58,265 nt of DNA from Anaerolinea sp. (lineage in GTDB: Bacteria > Chloroflexota > Anaerolineae > Anaerolineales > Anaerolineaceae), in assembly GCA_029975055.1 (NCBI GenBank), contig JARKPU010000061.1, positions 1 to 58,265 on the forward strand, in the 5' to 3' direction. Each line of letters opens with the position of its first letter. The stretch's first letter is position 1. A program made the translations under genes and the position numbers. The notes below the pieces were generated by a model that was not told the DNA's origin, did not search any database, and saw only the letters and a list, made by a program, of their open reading frames with translations. Shown here piece after piece: positions 14,581 to 23,672 of the stretch.

Positions 14581-14808
14581 ACTTTCTCCATGAGCCAAAG
14601 CGGAGCGGATTGGCTTTCCATGCCTGACAGGTCTGCCAATTATGGATAATTCTAATCTAATTTTTGTGGCGGCAGGCTGCGTGGTGAGATTCCGAACGAA
14701 ACCTCCACATAATCTAGAACATAAATTCTTTTCATCTCTGTTATAATACATGATTACGCTTTCCATTAGCCTGTTCAGCCCGCAGGGCTGTGTTGGAGGT
14801 TGGGCGGT

Positions 14809-17727
14809 ATGACGCAAAATGTGATCCGTGTGGTTGGCGCCCGTGAGCACAACCTGAAGAATATCACGGTTGAGATCCCGCGCGATAAATTAGTGGTGAT
14901 CACCGGTCTTTCCGGTTCGGGGAAGTCCTCGCTGGCGTTCGATACGATCTTCGCCGAGGGCCAGCGGCGCTATGTCGAGTCGCTCTCGGCCTACGCGCGG
15001 CAGTTCCTGGGGCAAATGGACAAGCCCGACGTGGACGCCATCGAGGGGCTTTCGCCGGCGGTCTCGATTGACCAGAAGGCCACCTCGCACAACCCGCGTT
15101 CGACGGTGGGCACGGTGACCGAGATTTACGATTACCTGCGCCTGCTCTTCGCACGCGTGGGCATTCCGCACTGCCCCGTCTGCGGGCGCGAGGTGGCGCG
15201 GCAATCGGCGCAGGAGATTGTCGATGCCATCCTGCGCATGGAGCCCGGAAGCCGCCTGCTGGTGCTCGCGCCGGTCATCCGCGGGCGCAAGGGCACCTAC
15301 CAGGCCGTCTTCGATGAAATCCGCAAAGCGGGCTTTGTGCGCGTGCGGGTGGATGGCACGGTGCACAACCTGGACGAAGAAATCACCCTCGACCGTTATA
15401 AGATTCACACCATCGAGGCCGTGGTTGACCGCATCGTCTTGCCGGGGGCGGGCGCGGGAAGCGATGCGCAGACCTTCAGCTCGCGCCTGACCGATTCGGT
15501 CGAGACGGCCCTCAAGGTAGGCGAGGGTTACCTGACCCTGCAGAACCTCTCGACCGACCCGCCGCAAGACCTGTTCTTCTCCGAGCACTTCGCCTGCCCG
15601 GAGCACGGGGTAAGCCTGCCGGAGATCGAGCCGCGCACCTTTTCTTTTAACACGCCTCACGGCGCCTGCCCCGATTGCCAGGGCCTGGGCAGCCGCCTGG
15701 AGATCGACCCCAACCTGCTGATCCCCGATGACGAGCGCTCGCTCAACGAAGGCGCCATCGCTGCGCTGGATTGGGCCAGCACGCCTGCGCAGGGCGGCTA
15801 TTACTGGCAGATGATCGAAGCGGTGGCCAGGCAGTACCACATTGACCTGGATAAGCCCGTGCGCGAGATCCCGGCTGAGAAGATGGAAAAGATCCTCTAC
15901 GGCACCGGAACCGAAGAGGTGCAGGTGCGCATGGAGGGCAAGAACGGGCGCGAATCGTTCTTTAACACGCCATTCGAAGGGGTGATCACCAACCTGATGC
16001 GCCGCTACCGCGACACCGGCTCGGACTATTTACGCAACAAGGTGGCCGAATTCATGACCGACCGGCCTTGCCCCACCTGCAACGGCACGCGCCTGCGCAA
16101 AGAGGCCCTGGCGGTGACGGTCAACGGCGCAAACATCATCGAAGTGACCGGCTGGCCCGTCTTGAAGACGCTGGATTGGGTGAACGAGCTTTACAGCGGC
16201 AATGTGCTCACCCCGCGCCAGCTGGCCATCGCCGAGCGCATTCTCAAAGAAATCCGCGAGCGGTTGGGCTTCCTCAACAACGTCGGGCTCGACTATCTGA
16301 CGCTTGGCCGCTCGGCGGGGTCGCTCTCCGGCGGCGAGGCGCAGCGCATCCGCCTGGCCACGCAGATCGGGTCGCGGCTGATGGGCGTGCTCTACGTGCT
16401 CGATGAGCCGTCCATTGGGCTGCACCCGCGCGATAACGCCCGCCTGCTCAACACGCTCAAAGAGATGCGCGACCTGGGCAACACCGTCCTGGTCGTCGAG
16501 CATGACGAGGAGACGATCCAATCGGCCGATGGGATCATCGACCTGGGGCCGGGGGCGGGCGAACAGGGCGGCAAAGTGGTGGCCGAAGGGACGCTGAAAG
16601 ACATCCTCTCCAGCCCGGAGTCGCTCACGGGGGCTTATCTTTCCAGGCGCGCCAGGGTGCCCATGCCGCCCAAACGGCGCACCGGCAACGGCAAACACCT
16701 CACCGTGGTGGGGGCGCGCGCCAACAACCTGAAAAATGTGCGCGTAGAGATTCCCCTGGGCAAGCTGGTGTGCATCACGGGGGTATCCGGTTCGGGTAAG
16801 TCCACGTTGATGGTGGATATCCTCTACAGCGCCCTGGCGCGCGAGCTGCACGGCGCGCACACCCAGCCGGGCGAGTATGATCGCATCGAGGGCCTGGAGA
16901 ACATCGACAAAATCATCAATATTGACCAGTCGCCCATCGGGCGCACGCCGCGCTCGAACCCCGGCACCTACACGGGGGTGTTCGACGAGGTGCGCTCGCT
17001 CTTCGCCGAGATGCCCGAAAGCAAGATCCGCGGGTATAAATCGGGGCGCTTCTCGTTCAATGTGCACGGCGGGCGCTGCGAAGCCTGCCAGGGCCAGGGG
17101 CAATTGCGCATCGAAATGCAGTTCCTGCCGGATATCTACGTGCCGTGCGATGTTTGCCACGGCGCGCGCTTCAACCGCGAGACGCTGCAGGTGCGCTTCA
17201 AAGGCCTCAACATCGCCGAGGTGCTCGATACGACCGTGGATTCGGGGGTGGAACTCTTCGCGGCCTTCCCGTCCATCCTCAACAAGCTGCGCACCCTGCA
17301 AGACGTCGGGCTGGGGTACGTGCGTATCGGTCAGCCTGCCCCCACGCTTTCAGGCGGGGAGGCGCAGCGTGTGAAGCTGGCCAAGGAGCTTTCGCGGCGG
17401 GCGACCGGCAAGACGCTGTATGTGCTCGATGAGCCGTCGGTCGGCCTCCACGCCGCCGATGTGCACAAGCTCATCGAAGTGCTGCAGCGGTTGGTTGATG
17501 CCGGAAATTCGGTCTTGATCATCGAGCATAATCTCGATATCATCAAGATTGCCGATTACCTGATCGACCTTGGGCCTGAAGGCGGCGACCGCGGCGGGGA
17601 GGTGATTGCCGTCGGGACGCCAGAAGAGGTCTGCGAGGTCGAAAGATCCTATACGGGCCGGTTCTTGAAGCAATACCTGCAAGATGAGCGAGAAACCGAG
17701 AGACTCGCACAATCGAATATTCTCTAG
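14809..17727 (+). CDS. uvrA: Excinuclease ABC subunit A
   Basis: This full-length UvrA (972 residues) is the damage-recognition ATPase of nucleotide excision repair. It has two ABC modules: Walker [12 protein letters not shown] at 33-43 and [11 protein letters not shown] in the second half, with signatures LSGGEAQRI and LSGGEAQRV. The zinc-binding cysteine pairs are present (CPVCGR, CPEHG/CPDCQG, CPTCNG, CEACQG/CDVCHG). The ATG at 14809 has GGAGG 9 nt upstream, which favours it over the TTG at 14800. A TATAAT at 14742-14747 is a possible -10. No uvrB or uvrC is adjacent. I saw no obvious LexA-type box upstream. Confidence 0.98.
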   Translation: MTQNVIRVVGAREHNLKNITVEIPRDKLVVITGLSGSGKSSLAFDTIFAEGQRRYVESLSAYARQFLGQMDKPDVDAIEGLSPAVSIDQKATSHNPRSTVGTVTEIYDYLRLLFARVGIPHCPVCGREVARQSAQEIVDAILRMEPGSRLLVLAPVIRGRKGTYQAVFDEIRKAGFVRVRVDGTVHNLDEEITLDRYKIHTIEAVVDRIVLPGAGAGSDAQTFSSRLTDSVETALKVGEGYLTLQNLSTDPPQDLFFSEHFACPEHGVSLPEIEPRTFSFNTPHGACPDCQGLGSRLEIDPNLLIPDDERSLNEGAIAALDWASTPAQGGYYWQMIEAVARQYHIDLDKPVREIPAEKMEKILYGTGTEEVQVRMEGKNGRESFFNTPFEGVITNLMRRYRDTGSDYLRNKVAEFMTDRPCPTCNGTRLRKEALAVTVNGANIIEVTGWPVLKTLDWVNELYSGNVLTPRQLAIAERILKEIRERLGFLNNVGLDYLTLGRSAGSLSGGEAQRIRLATQIGSRLMGVLYVLDEPSIGLHPRDNARLLNTLKEMRDLGNTVLVVEHDEETIQSADGIIDLGPGAGEQGGKVVAEGTLKDILSSPESLTGAYLSRRARVPMPPKRRTGNGKHLTVVGARANNLKNVRVEIPLGKLVCITGVSGSGKSTLMVDILYSALARELHGAHTQPGEYDRIEGLENIDKIINIDQSPIGRTPRSNPGTYTGVFDEVRSLFAEMPESKIRGYKSGRFSFNVHGGRCEACQGQGQLRIEMQFLPDIYVPCDVCHGARFNRETLQVRFKGLNIAEVLDTTVDSGVELFAAFPSILNKLRTLQDVGLGYVRIGQPAPTLSGGEAQRVKLAKELSRRATGKTLYVLDEPSVGLHAADVHKLIEVLQRLVDAGNSVLIIEHNLDIIKIADYLIDLGPEGGDRGGEVIAVGTPEEVCEVERSYTGRFLKQYLQDERETERLAQSNIL

Positions 17728-17755
17728 TAAAATGACTCAAGCCGAGCCCAATCGG

Positions 17756-17778
17756 GCCGCAGTTCACCGGACTGCGGC
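17756..17778 (+). other. Hairpin between uvrA and the LysM gene
   Basis: An 8-bp perfect stem (GCCGCAGT / ACTGCGGC) with a 7-nt loop follows uvrA by 28 bp. No T-tract follows, so it is not a standard intrinsic terminator; it may protect the 3' end or attenuate transcription. Confidence 0.4.
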
Positions 17779-17811
17779 ACAACCAGGCAAAACTACTCAA
17801 CAGGATAAAAA

Positions 17812-18549
17812 ATGATAGGCAAAGATTCGCCACAAAGCGTGATCGATTCCTACCGCAAGCGCCAGCATATGATGCCATTCCTCGTTTGGGGGTTGGTGGT
17901 GCTGCTGGTGGTTGTAGGGATCATCATTCTGGTGGTCTGGTTTGTCGGGCCGGGGAAGGGTGCGGTCAGTCTGTTCGCATCGCCCACGCCCACTGCCACC
18001 AGTACGTTCACCCCCACGCCGACAACCCCCACGGCAACGCCCACGAACACGCCCACCGAAACGCTCACGCCGACCATCACCGAAACGCCCACGCCCAGCG
18101 GGCCGTTCGAATACACCGTTCAGGAGAACGACACCTGCTGGGATATCGCCGTGAAGTATGAAGTCGAGCTGGAGGTGCTGCTGGCTTTGAATAACTTCGG
18201 CAACACCTGTCCGATCGTCCCCGGCGATAAGATTTTGATCCCGCTCAAGGGGCAGCAGCTTCCCACCGAGACGCCGCTGCCGACGGACTTCCCGCGCGGG
18301 CAGAGGATCGAATACATCGTCAAAACCGGCGAAACGCTGGCGATCATCGCCGCACGGTTCAATTCGACGGTCGCTTCGATCGTCCAGCTCAATAAACTGA
18401 CGAACGAAAACGCCATTTCAGCCGGGCAAAAGCTGATCATCGCGGTGAACATCGTCACCCCCACGCCGACGCGCGCGCCGACGAACACAGTCACGCCGGG
18501 CGGGCCGACGTTCACGCCTGTTCCGCCGACGGCAACGGCGACCCCGTGA
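17812..18549 (+). CDS. Membrane-anchored protein with two LysM domains
   Basis: The 245-residue protein has a short cytoplasmic start, one membrane helix (about 21-46), a Thr/Pro-rich linker (about 58-98), a LysM domain (FEYTVQENDTCWDIA to KILIPL), a short link, a second LysM (IEYIVKTGETLAIIA to KLIIAV) and a Thr/Pro tail. LysM modules bind N-acetylglucosamine-containing glycans such as peptidoglycan, so the protein probably tethers the membrane to the wall; no catalytic domain is visible. The two LysM copies differ: the first has two cysteines (DTCWD, GNTCP), the second none. AGGA precedes the ATG by 7 nt. Confidence 0.9.
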   Translation: MIGKDSPQSVIDSYRKRQHMMPFLVWGLVVLLVVVGIIILVVWFVGPGKGAVSLFASPTPTATSTFTPTPTTPTATPTNTPTETLTPTITETPTPSGPFEYTVQENDTCWDIAVKYEVELEVLLALNNFGNTCPIVPGDKILIPLKGQQLPTETPLPTDFPRGQRIEYIVKTGETLAIIAARFNSTVASIVQLNKLTNENAISAGQKLIIAVNIVTPTPTRAPTNTVTPGGPTFTPVPPTATATP

Positions 18550-18584
18550 GCCCCTTGAAGGCAGTCCGGGCCGGTTAATCATGA

Positions 18585-18625
18585 GTGGTGGTGCGGCATA
18601 AGGCACCACCACTTTCTTCTTCCTT
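18585..18625 (+). terminator. Intrinsic terminator after the LysM gene
   Basis: A perfect 10-bp stem (GTGGTGGTGC / GCACCACCAC, 18585-18594 and 18603-18612) with an 8-nt loop is followed by TTTCTTCTTCCTT. It lies 35 bp after the LysM stop codon and ends only a few bases before the next start codon. Confidence 0.75.
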
Positions 18626-18629
18626 AATT

Positions 18630-19736
18630 ATGAGGTTCTCTTCAAGGCCGGTTCGACTGGCGCTCTATCTTTCCCTTGGCCTGTTGGGCCTGCTCGCGGG
18701 CCTCTGGCTGGCATGGCGGTTGGCGGCGGGCGGTTCGCCCGAATCGGCCCCAAGTGAACGCGCCGCCGGGCTGGCGTATCTCGCGCCCAGCCGGCAGCCC
18801 GAGCTTTGGCTGGACGACCTCCGGGGCGGCCAGCCGCGCCGACTCACCGACACGGGCGGCAGGGTGTACGACTTCGCCGTCGCGCCGGATGGCGAGCACC
18901 TGGCTTATTCGCGCTTCAACGAACTGGGAGGCGTCAGCCTGTGGCTGGTGGACCGCGCCGGGCGCTCGCAGGCGCTCCTCGAGTGCGGCGCGGATTGGTG
19001 CATCAACCCGGGCTACTCGCCGGACGGCGCCCGCCTGGCCTATGCCCGGCGAACCGCCGGAGCGGCCGCGGGCAGTTCACCGGGCTTGCCTCGCATCTGG
19101 GTGATGAACCTTGCCAGCGGTGAAACGCAAGCCCTCACGGCCAACCCTGGCATCTCAGGCTCCGGGCCGGCCTTCTCACCGGACGGGCGCCGGCTCGTTT
19201 TCTACGACGATTCCTCGCAAGGGCTGAGGGTGTTCGACCTCGGAACAGGCAATTCCACGCTGCTGCCCTCCGAGGCGGGGATGAGCGGCAGGTGGGCCCC
19301 GGATGGTGAAACCCTGTATTACCTCAAACCCGCGCTCTCAGAATCCACCGGTTATGAGGAACTCTACCGGTATTCCATCCGGTCGGGCGATAGCGGCCCC
19401 GCCCTGGGCACAGAAACCGATTTATTGGATTACGCCCCCGTGAGCTTTGCCCCCGGCGGCGAGTGGCTGGTCGTTCCGGCGCGCGAGGTGGGGGGCAGCC
19501 CGGCCCGCCAGCTCTGGCTGATGCGCATCGATGGGTCGGAGCGGCGGCAACTGACCGGCGACCCGCTGGTCAACGCCGGGGCCGCCCAATGGGATCCGCA
19601 CGGCGGGCGGGTGGCTTTCCAGTCGCTGGAGCTGGGCGGCTCGGACCGGCTGCCAAAGGTGATGGTCTGGTCGCAGGGCAGCGGTGAGTTCCGCACCGTG
19701 GCCGAAGATGCCGCCCTCCCGCAGTGGGTTCCATGA
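18630..19736 (+). CDS. PD40/TolB-like beta-propeller protein with N-terminal anchor
   Basis: From the ATG at 18630 the protein is 368 residues. It starts with a membrane helix (about 8-30, ALYLSLGLLGLLAGLWLAW) and then carries repeated PD40-type blades recognisable by FAVAPDGEHLAYS, YSPDGARLAYA, FSPDGRRLVF and WDPHGGRVAFQ. Such six-bladed propellers are usually extracytoplasmic protein- or ligand-binding scaffolds; no enzyme motif is visible. No Shine-Dalgarno sequence precedes the ATG, which lies right behind the T-tract of the preceding terminator. A GTG at 18585 in frame would place the start inside the hairpin, which is less likely. It is convergent with queG. Confidence 0.85.
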   Translation: MRFSSRPVRLALYLSLGLLGLLAGLWLAWRLAAGGSPESAPSERAAGLAYLAPSRQPELWLDDLRGGQPRRLTDTGGRVYDFAVAPDGEHLAYSRFNELGGVSLWLVDRAGRSQALLECGADWCINPGYSPDGARLAYARRTAGAAAGSSPGLPRIWVMNLASGETQALTANPGISGSGPAFSPDGRRLVFYDDSSQGLRVFDLGTGNSTLLPSEAGMSGRWAPDGETLYYLKPALSESTGYEELYRYSIRSGDSGPALGTETDLLDYAPVSFAPGGEWLVVPAREVGGSPARQLWLMRIDGSERRQLTGDPLVNAGAAQWDPHGGRVAFQSLELGGSDRLPKVMVWSQGSGEFRTVAEDAALPQWVP

Positions 19737-19822
19737 GTCCGCAGGCGTTCAGTTGCTTCGCCGATCCCGTGACCGATTACCCCGCCCGGCGGTAGGGCTT
19801 CAATTACAGAAGTAGATATCCA

Positions 19823-20974
19823 CTATCCGCCTGGCTGCCCGGGTGAACCCGCATCCAACGCCGCGCGGATCTCTGCAATCACATCCGGTGAATTTTCCAA
19901 CCGGAGGGCTTTCTCCAACGCCGCGAGCGCCGGGCGGGTGCCGATCTGCCCCAGCGCCCAGGCTGCATGGGCGCGCACCAGCGGCTCAAGATCTTCCATG
20001 AGGCATTCGGCGAGCGCCTGCACCGCCCCCGCATCGCCGCTGTTGCCCAGCGCCACCGCCACGTTGCGCAGGTAACCGCGCCGTTTGGCGCGCATCTGCG
20101 GCGCGCCTTTGAACTTGCGGTTGAAGGCCGCCGGGTCGAGGCGGAGTTCATCGACCAAGCCCGGCTGCGCCTGCCTTGCCCGCGGCGAGAGCGCCGGGCT
20201 GCCCGTGGGGCCGGCAAAGCGCAGGTTCCACGGGCAAACCTGCTGGCACACGTCGCATCCGAATACCCAATCTCCCATCAGGGGGCGCAGTTCCGGCGGG
20301 ATGGCCCCTTTGTGTTCGATCGTCAGGTAAGAGATGCAGCGCCCGGCCTCGAGCGTGCGGTCCGGCCGGATGCAGGCCGTTGGACAGGCTTCGATGCACC
20401 GCCGGCACGAACCGCACTGGTCGCTGGTGAAGGGTGGGTCGGGCTCCAGCGCCACGTCTAACAGCAGCTCGCCGAGTAAAAAGTACGAGCCGTGCCGGGG
20501 AGAGATCAGGCAGGTGTTCTTGCCGATCCATCCCAGCCCGGCGGTTGAAGCGAAATCGCGTTCGAGGATCGGGCCGGTATCGGTGTAGGCCCGCCAGGCC
20601 GCGGGTCTGCCCAGCCAGGCGGCGGTTTGGCGGGCGGCCTGTTCGAGCAGGGGGACGATCACCTCGTGGTAATCGGCGCCCCAGGCGTAAGCCGCCACCC
20701 GCCCGTGCGGAGAATCGCCTTCCGGCTCGGGCGGATGCGCCGGGTTTGCATACCGCAGCCCCACCACGACTACCGTTCTCACTTCCGGCAACAGCAAGGC
20801 GGGGTCTGCCCGGCAGGCCAGGCTGCGTTCGGAGGCCAGGTAGACCATCCCGGCGTGCAGGCCCTGCCCGACCCAGCCTTCGAAGGCGGCAAAGTGCGCG
20901 GGCGGGTCTGGGCGGCAAAATCCGACCAGCTCGAAGCCGAGTTCGCGCAGGTAGCCCGCCAGCCTGCGTTTCAA
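19823..20974 (-). CDS. queG: Epoxyqueuosine reductase
   Basis: QueG performs the last step of queuosine tRNA modification, reducing epoxyqueuosine with a cobalamin and two [4Fe-4S] clusters. The 383-residue protein shows the family N-terminus (LRELGFELVGF), the catalytic-region segment ERDFASTAGLGWIGKNTCLI, the cluster motifs CGSCRRCIEACPT and CDVCQQVCPWN, and a C-terminal HEAT-like region (RAHAAWALGQIG). No in-frame ATG exists near the expected N-terminus. I use the TTG at 20974; an ATT further upstream is possible because GAGAGA precedes it. It lies 37 bp after the GH13 stop, likely in one transcript. No other queuosine gene is nearby. Confidence 0.95.
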   Translation of the reverse strand: MKRRLAGYLRELGFELVGFCRPDPPAHFAAFEGWVGQGLHAGMVYLASERSLACRADPALLLPEVRTVVVVGLRYANPAHPPEPEGDSPHGRVAAYAWGADYHEVIVPLLEQAARQTAAWLGRPAAWRAYTDTGPILERDFASTAGLGWIGKNTCLISPRHGSYFLLGELLLDVALEPDPPFTSDQCGSCRRCIEACPTACIRPDRTLEAGRCISYLTIEHKGAIPPELRPLMGDWVFGCDVCQQVCPWNLRFAGPTGSPALSPRARQAQPGLVDELRLDPAAFNRKFKGAPQMRAKRRGYLRNVAVALGNSGDAGAVQALAECLMEDLEPLVRAHAAWALGQIGTRPALAALEKALRLENSPDVIAEIRAALDAGSPGQPGG

Positions 20975-21011
20975 CTCCTGATGCTCGATAATGACTGTCT
21001 CTCTCAGCGCG

Positions 21012-22640
21012 TCACCCTTCCACGTCCAGGATCACGCCTTCGTATGGGCGCAGTTCCAGGGCATCCAGCGTTACCCCGGCGGGCGCATCGGGGTGCGTGG
21101 AGAGCGCCAGGCGGGCCTTCCCGCTCAAACCGGCCTGCAGCCTGAGCGGCTTTGCCGAAAAGTTGAGCGCCACCAGTTTCCTTTCGCTGCCCGACTCGCG
21201 CCAGTAAACAAAGCAGTCGCCGGGTGCATCCACCGGCCGGTAGCTTCCGCCGAAGAGCGCGGGCGAGCCTTTCCGCAGCCAGAAGAGCCTGCGGTAGAAG
21301 CTGAGCATTGAGTTGGGGTCGGTCGATTCGGCGGCAACATTGCGCGTAGTATAATCGGCGGAGACCGGCAGCCAGGGCTCCACATCCGAGAACCCGGCGA
21401 AGGGCGAGGAATCCCACTGCATGGGCGTCCGGCAGACGTCGCGCGAACGCTCGGCGCCCAGGTTCTTCCCCTGCGGATCGACGATCTTTTCCGGCGGGAT
21501 GACGCCGTTCTCCAGGCCGATTTCATCGCCATAATAGACGGTCGGCGTGCCGCGCAGGGTGAGGAGCATCATTCCGGCCAGGCGAGCCTGCGCCAGCCCG
21601 CCAAAGCGCGAGGCGAAGCGCGGCTGGTCGTGGTTGCCCAGCACGTAATTCGGCCAGGCAAAGGGCGGCAGGGCCGCTTCCAGTTCGTCCACGCTGGCGC
21701 GCATGGCCTGGGCGCTCCACGGCTGCTGCATCAGCCTGAAGTTAAAGGGCAGTTGCAGCTCCTCGCCGTTTTTGCCATAATAGCGCACCCAGCGGTCGAG
21801 CGGCCCCCACAGCTCGCCGATCCCAACCCGGTCGTCGAATTCGTCCAGCGTGCTGCGGATCCTCCTGACCATCTCGTGCACCTCGTCCTGGTCCATGTTA
21901 TAGACTTGCAGCAGCCGCGAGAAGAGGTCGTTGGGCGGGAGGTTCGCGGGCGGGTTGGGGTTGAGCGGGTTGTCGCGCAGGTCTTTATCCTTGATGATCA
22001 GCCCGATCACATCCATGCGGAAGCCGTCAACGCCGCGTTTCATCCAGAAGCGCAGCACGTCCAGCATGGCCTGGACGACCTCGGGGTTGCGCCAGTTGAG
22101 CTCGGGCTGCTCTTTGACGAACTGGTGCAGGTAATACTGCCCGGTGGCGGGGTCGAACGTCCAGGCCGGGCCGCCAAAGAAGCTGCCCCAGTTGTTGGGC
22201 AGCGAGCCATCGGGCTTGGGGTCGCGCCAGATGTACCAATCGCGCTTGGGGTTGGTGCGGCTGGAGCGGGACTCGATGAACCAGGGGTGCTGGTCGGAGG
22301 TGTGATTTGGGACGTAATCAATGATGATCTTGATTCCCCGCCGGTGCGCCTCGGCCGTCAGGCGGTCGAAATCGGCCAGGGTGCCGAACAGCGGGTCAAC
22401 ATCGCAATAGTCGGAGACGTCATAGCCGAAATCGGCCATCGGCGAGCGCTGGAAGGGGCTGAGCCAGATGGCGTCTATGCCAAGCGAGTTGGGGGTGCCG
22501 TCGTTCAGGTAGTCGAGCTTCTCGATGATGCCGTTCAAGTCGCCGACTCCGTCGTGGTTGGTATCTTTGAAGCTGCGCGGGTAAATCTGGTAAACGACGC
22601 CGCGCTGCCACCATTTGAGGGTGGATGGGGGGAGTGTCAT
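21012..22640 (-). CDS. GH13 alpha-glucosidase/oligo-1,6-glucosidase
   Basis: This 542-residue glycoside hydrolase family 13 enzyme should cleave alpha-glucosidic bonds in short maltose or isomaltose-type oligosaccharides. It begins WWQRGVVYQIYPRSF, then has DGVGDLNGI and DYVPNHTS. The nucleophile Asp is in DGFRMDVIGL (near 208), the acid/base Glu in GIGELWG (near 274) and the third Asp in LGNHDQPR (near 336). The Val after the nucleophile (MDVI) is typical of alpha-1,6-acting oligoglucosidases in my recollection, so isomalto-oligosaccharides are plausible. There is no signal peptide, so it is cytoplasmic. A minus-strand TATAAT lies at 22712-22707. No sugar transporter is adjacent. Confidence 0.93.
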   Translation of the reverse strand: MTLPPSTLKWWQRGVVYQIYPRSFKDTNHDGVGDLNGIIEKLDYLNDGTPNSLGIDAIWLSPFQRSPMADFGYDVSDYCDVDPLFGTLADFDRLTAEAHRRGIKIIIDYVPNHTSDQHPWFIESRSSRTNPKRDWYIWRDPKPDGSLPNNWGSFFGGPAWTFDPATGQYYLHQFVKEQPELNWRNPEVVQAMLDVLRFWMKRGVDGFRMDVIGLIIKDKDLRDNPLNPNPPANLPPNDLFSRLLQVYNMDQDEVHEMVRRIRSTLDEFDDRVGIGELWGPLDRWVRYYGKNGEELQLPFNFRLMQQPWSAQAMRASVDELEAALPPFAWPNYVLGNHDQPRFASRFGGLAQARLAGMMLLTLRGTPTVYYGDEIGLENGVIPPEKIVDPQGKNLGAERSRDVCRTPMQWDSSPFAGFSDVEPWLPVSADYTTRNVAAESTDPNSMLSFYRRLFWLRKGSPALFGGSYRPVDAPGDCFVYWRESGSERKLVALNFSAKPLRLQAGLSGKARLALSTHPDAPAGVTLDALELRPYEGVILDVEG

Positions 22641-22770
22641 GTTGAACCTCCATTTTGAACAGGCCTGGATGGGATGATGTTGGATAACCGGATTTCGTCC
22701 GGCTCCATTATAAATCCTCCGCCGGTCTTTTAAGAGACAAGCGGCTTATCTCGCTGAACGGGCTGGCCGG

Positions 22771-22787
22771 CCGCCCCGTTGGGGCGG
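22771..22787. other. Short GC-rich hairpin
   Basis: CCGCCCC and GGGGCGG are separated by GTT. It lies in the 208-bp gap between the GH13 gene and the Ig-like lipoprotein gene, just past the stronger terminator hairpin, and could be a second block to minus-strand read-through. No T-tract is seen. Confidence 0.35.
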
Positions 22788-22800
22788 GGTGCTTAAAGCA

Positions 22801-22828
22801 AAATGGCGCGCGTGAATGCGCGCCATTT
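22801..22828 (-). terminator. Terminator hairpin after the Ig-like lipoprotein gene
   Basis: An 11-bp perfect stem (AAATGGCGCGC / GCGCGCCATTT) with a 6-nt loop lies about 20 bp downstream of the lipoprotein stop codon. On the minus strand the arm ends in ATTTTGCTTT, a weak but acceptable T-rich tail. Confidence 0.65.
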
Positions 22829-22848
22829 CCGTTCTTCCACCTGCCGGC

Positions 22849-23541
22849 TCAGTCGACGATCTCGAGCTCCATATAGACGGAGTAGAAATTGATCCCGTCG
22901 GCGTTGGTCATCACCCAGATGGTGTTGGTGGTGCCCTTCGTAGAGGGGGCAGTCATCAAGAAGGTGATTTCCACCGTCTCGTTCGGTTTCACGTCCTTCG
23001 TCAGGTTCAGGTCGTTGGGGCTGCCCATCTTATCGCCCGCGTAATAGCGGAAGGTGTATTTGGGCGTCCAGGTGGTGGTGCCCACGTTCTTGAGCACGAA
23101 CTTCACCGTGATATCCGTGCCCTTGGTGATCTGTGTCTTATCAGCCGGGCTTTGCGATACCCATTCGGCTTTATCGGCCACCGAAGGCTGGCCGCCGGCC
23201 GGCTTGGTGGCGGAGGGGACGATGACACCCGTGCCTGCAGTCGGCGAAGGCGTGCCGGGGAGGAAGGTGGCCGTGACGGTTCCGGCCCCGGGCACGGGCA
23301 GCGTGGCGCTGGGGGTCAGGTCGATGGTGCTCGTGGGCGTGAAGGTGGGCGGTTGGGGGGTGGCCGAAGGCTGCGAAGCCTGAGTCTGGGCCAGCCCGGC
23401 GGCAACCGTGGCGGCGGCCTGGGTGTAGATGGCGTTTGCGTCCAGTGTCGGCGCAACCGGCGTGGCCGATTGGCAGGCCGCGAGCAGGAAAGCGGCCGCC
23501 ATTATGACCAACCCGCCGGCTTTTACTTTCGATTTCAACAT
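22849..23541 (-). CDS. Lipoprotein with NBR1-type Ig-like domain
   Basis: The 230-residue protein starts MLKSKVKAGGLVIMAAAF with lipobox LLAAC, so it should be lipid-anchored on the outer face of the membrane. A Thr/Pro/Ser linker follows, then an Ig-like domain of the next-to-BRCA1 type (AEWVSQSPADKTQITKGTDI, FVLKNVGTTTWTPKYTFRY, PNETVEITFLMTAPSTKGT, IWVMTNADG), a module frequent in Chloroflexota exported proteins. Its role is probably binding. The ATG at 23541 has AAGGAGG 9 nt upstream; the longer frame from 23589 lacks this. A terminator hairpin follows. Confidence 0.9.
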   Translation of the reverse strand: MLKSKVKAGGLVIMAAAFLLAACQSATPVAPTLDANAIYTQAAATVAAGLAQTQASQPSATPQPPTFTPTSTIDLTPSATLPVPGAGTVTATFLPGTPSPTAGTGVIVPSATKPAGGQPSVADKAEWVSQSPADKTQITKGTDITVKFVLKNVGTTTWTPKYTFRYYAGDKMGSPNDLNLTKDVKPNETVEITFLMTAPSTKGTTNTIWVMTNADGINFYSVYMELEIVD

Positions 23542-23672
23542 GATGTAGAACCTCCTTGCAATGATCCCTTGGAGTGTATCACAGAACAAGCCGGTTCAAG
23601 GAAATCCGTCCCCCCGGGTTGTTCATTGAAGGTGGATTCTCTTGCCAGTTGGGGGAATTGTCAAGGGTGCGT

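Noticed and set aside
17756..17778. uvrA intrinsic terminator
   Set aside because: The stem is good but no T-tract follows, so I list it only as a hairpin.
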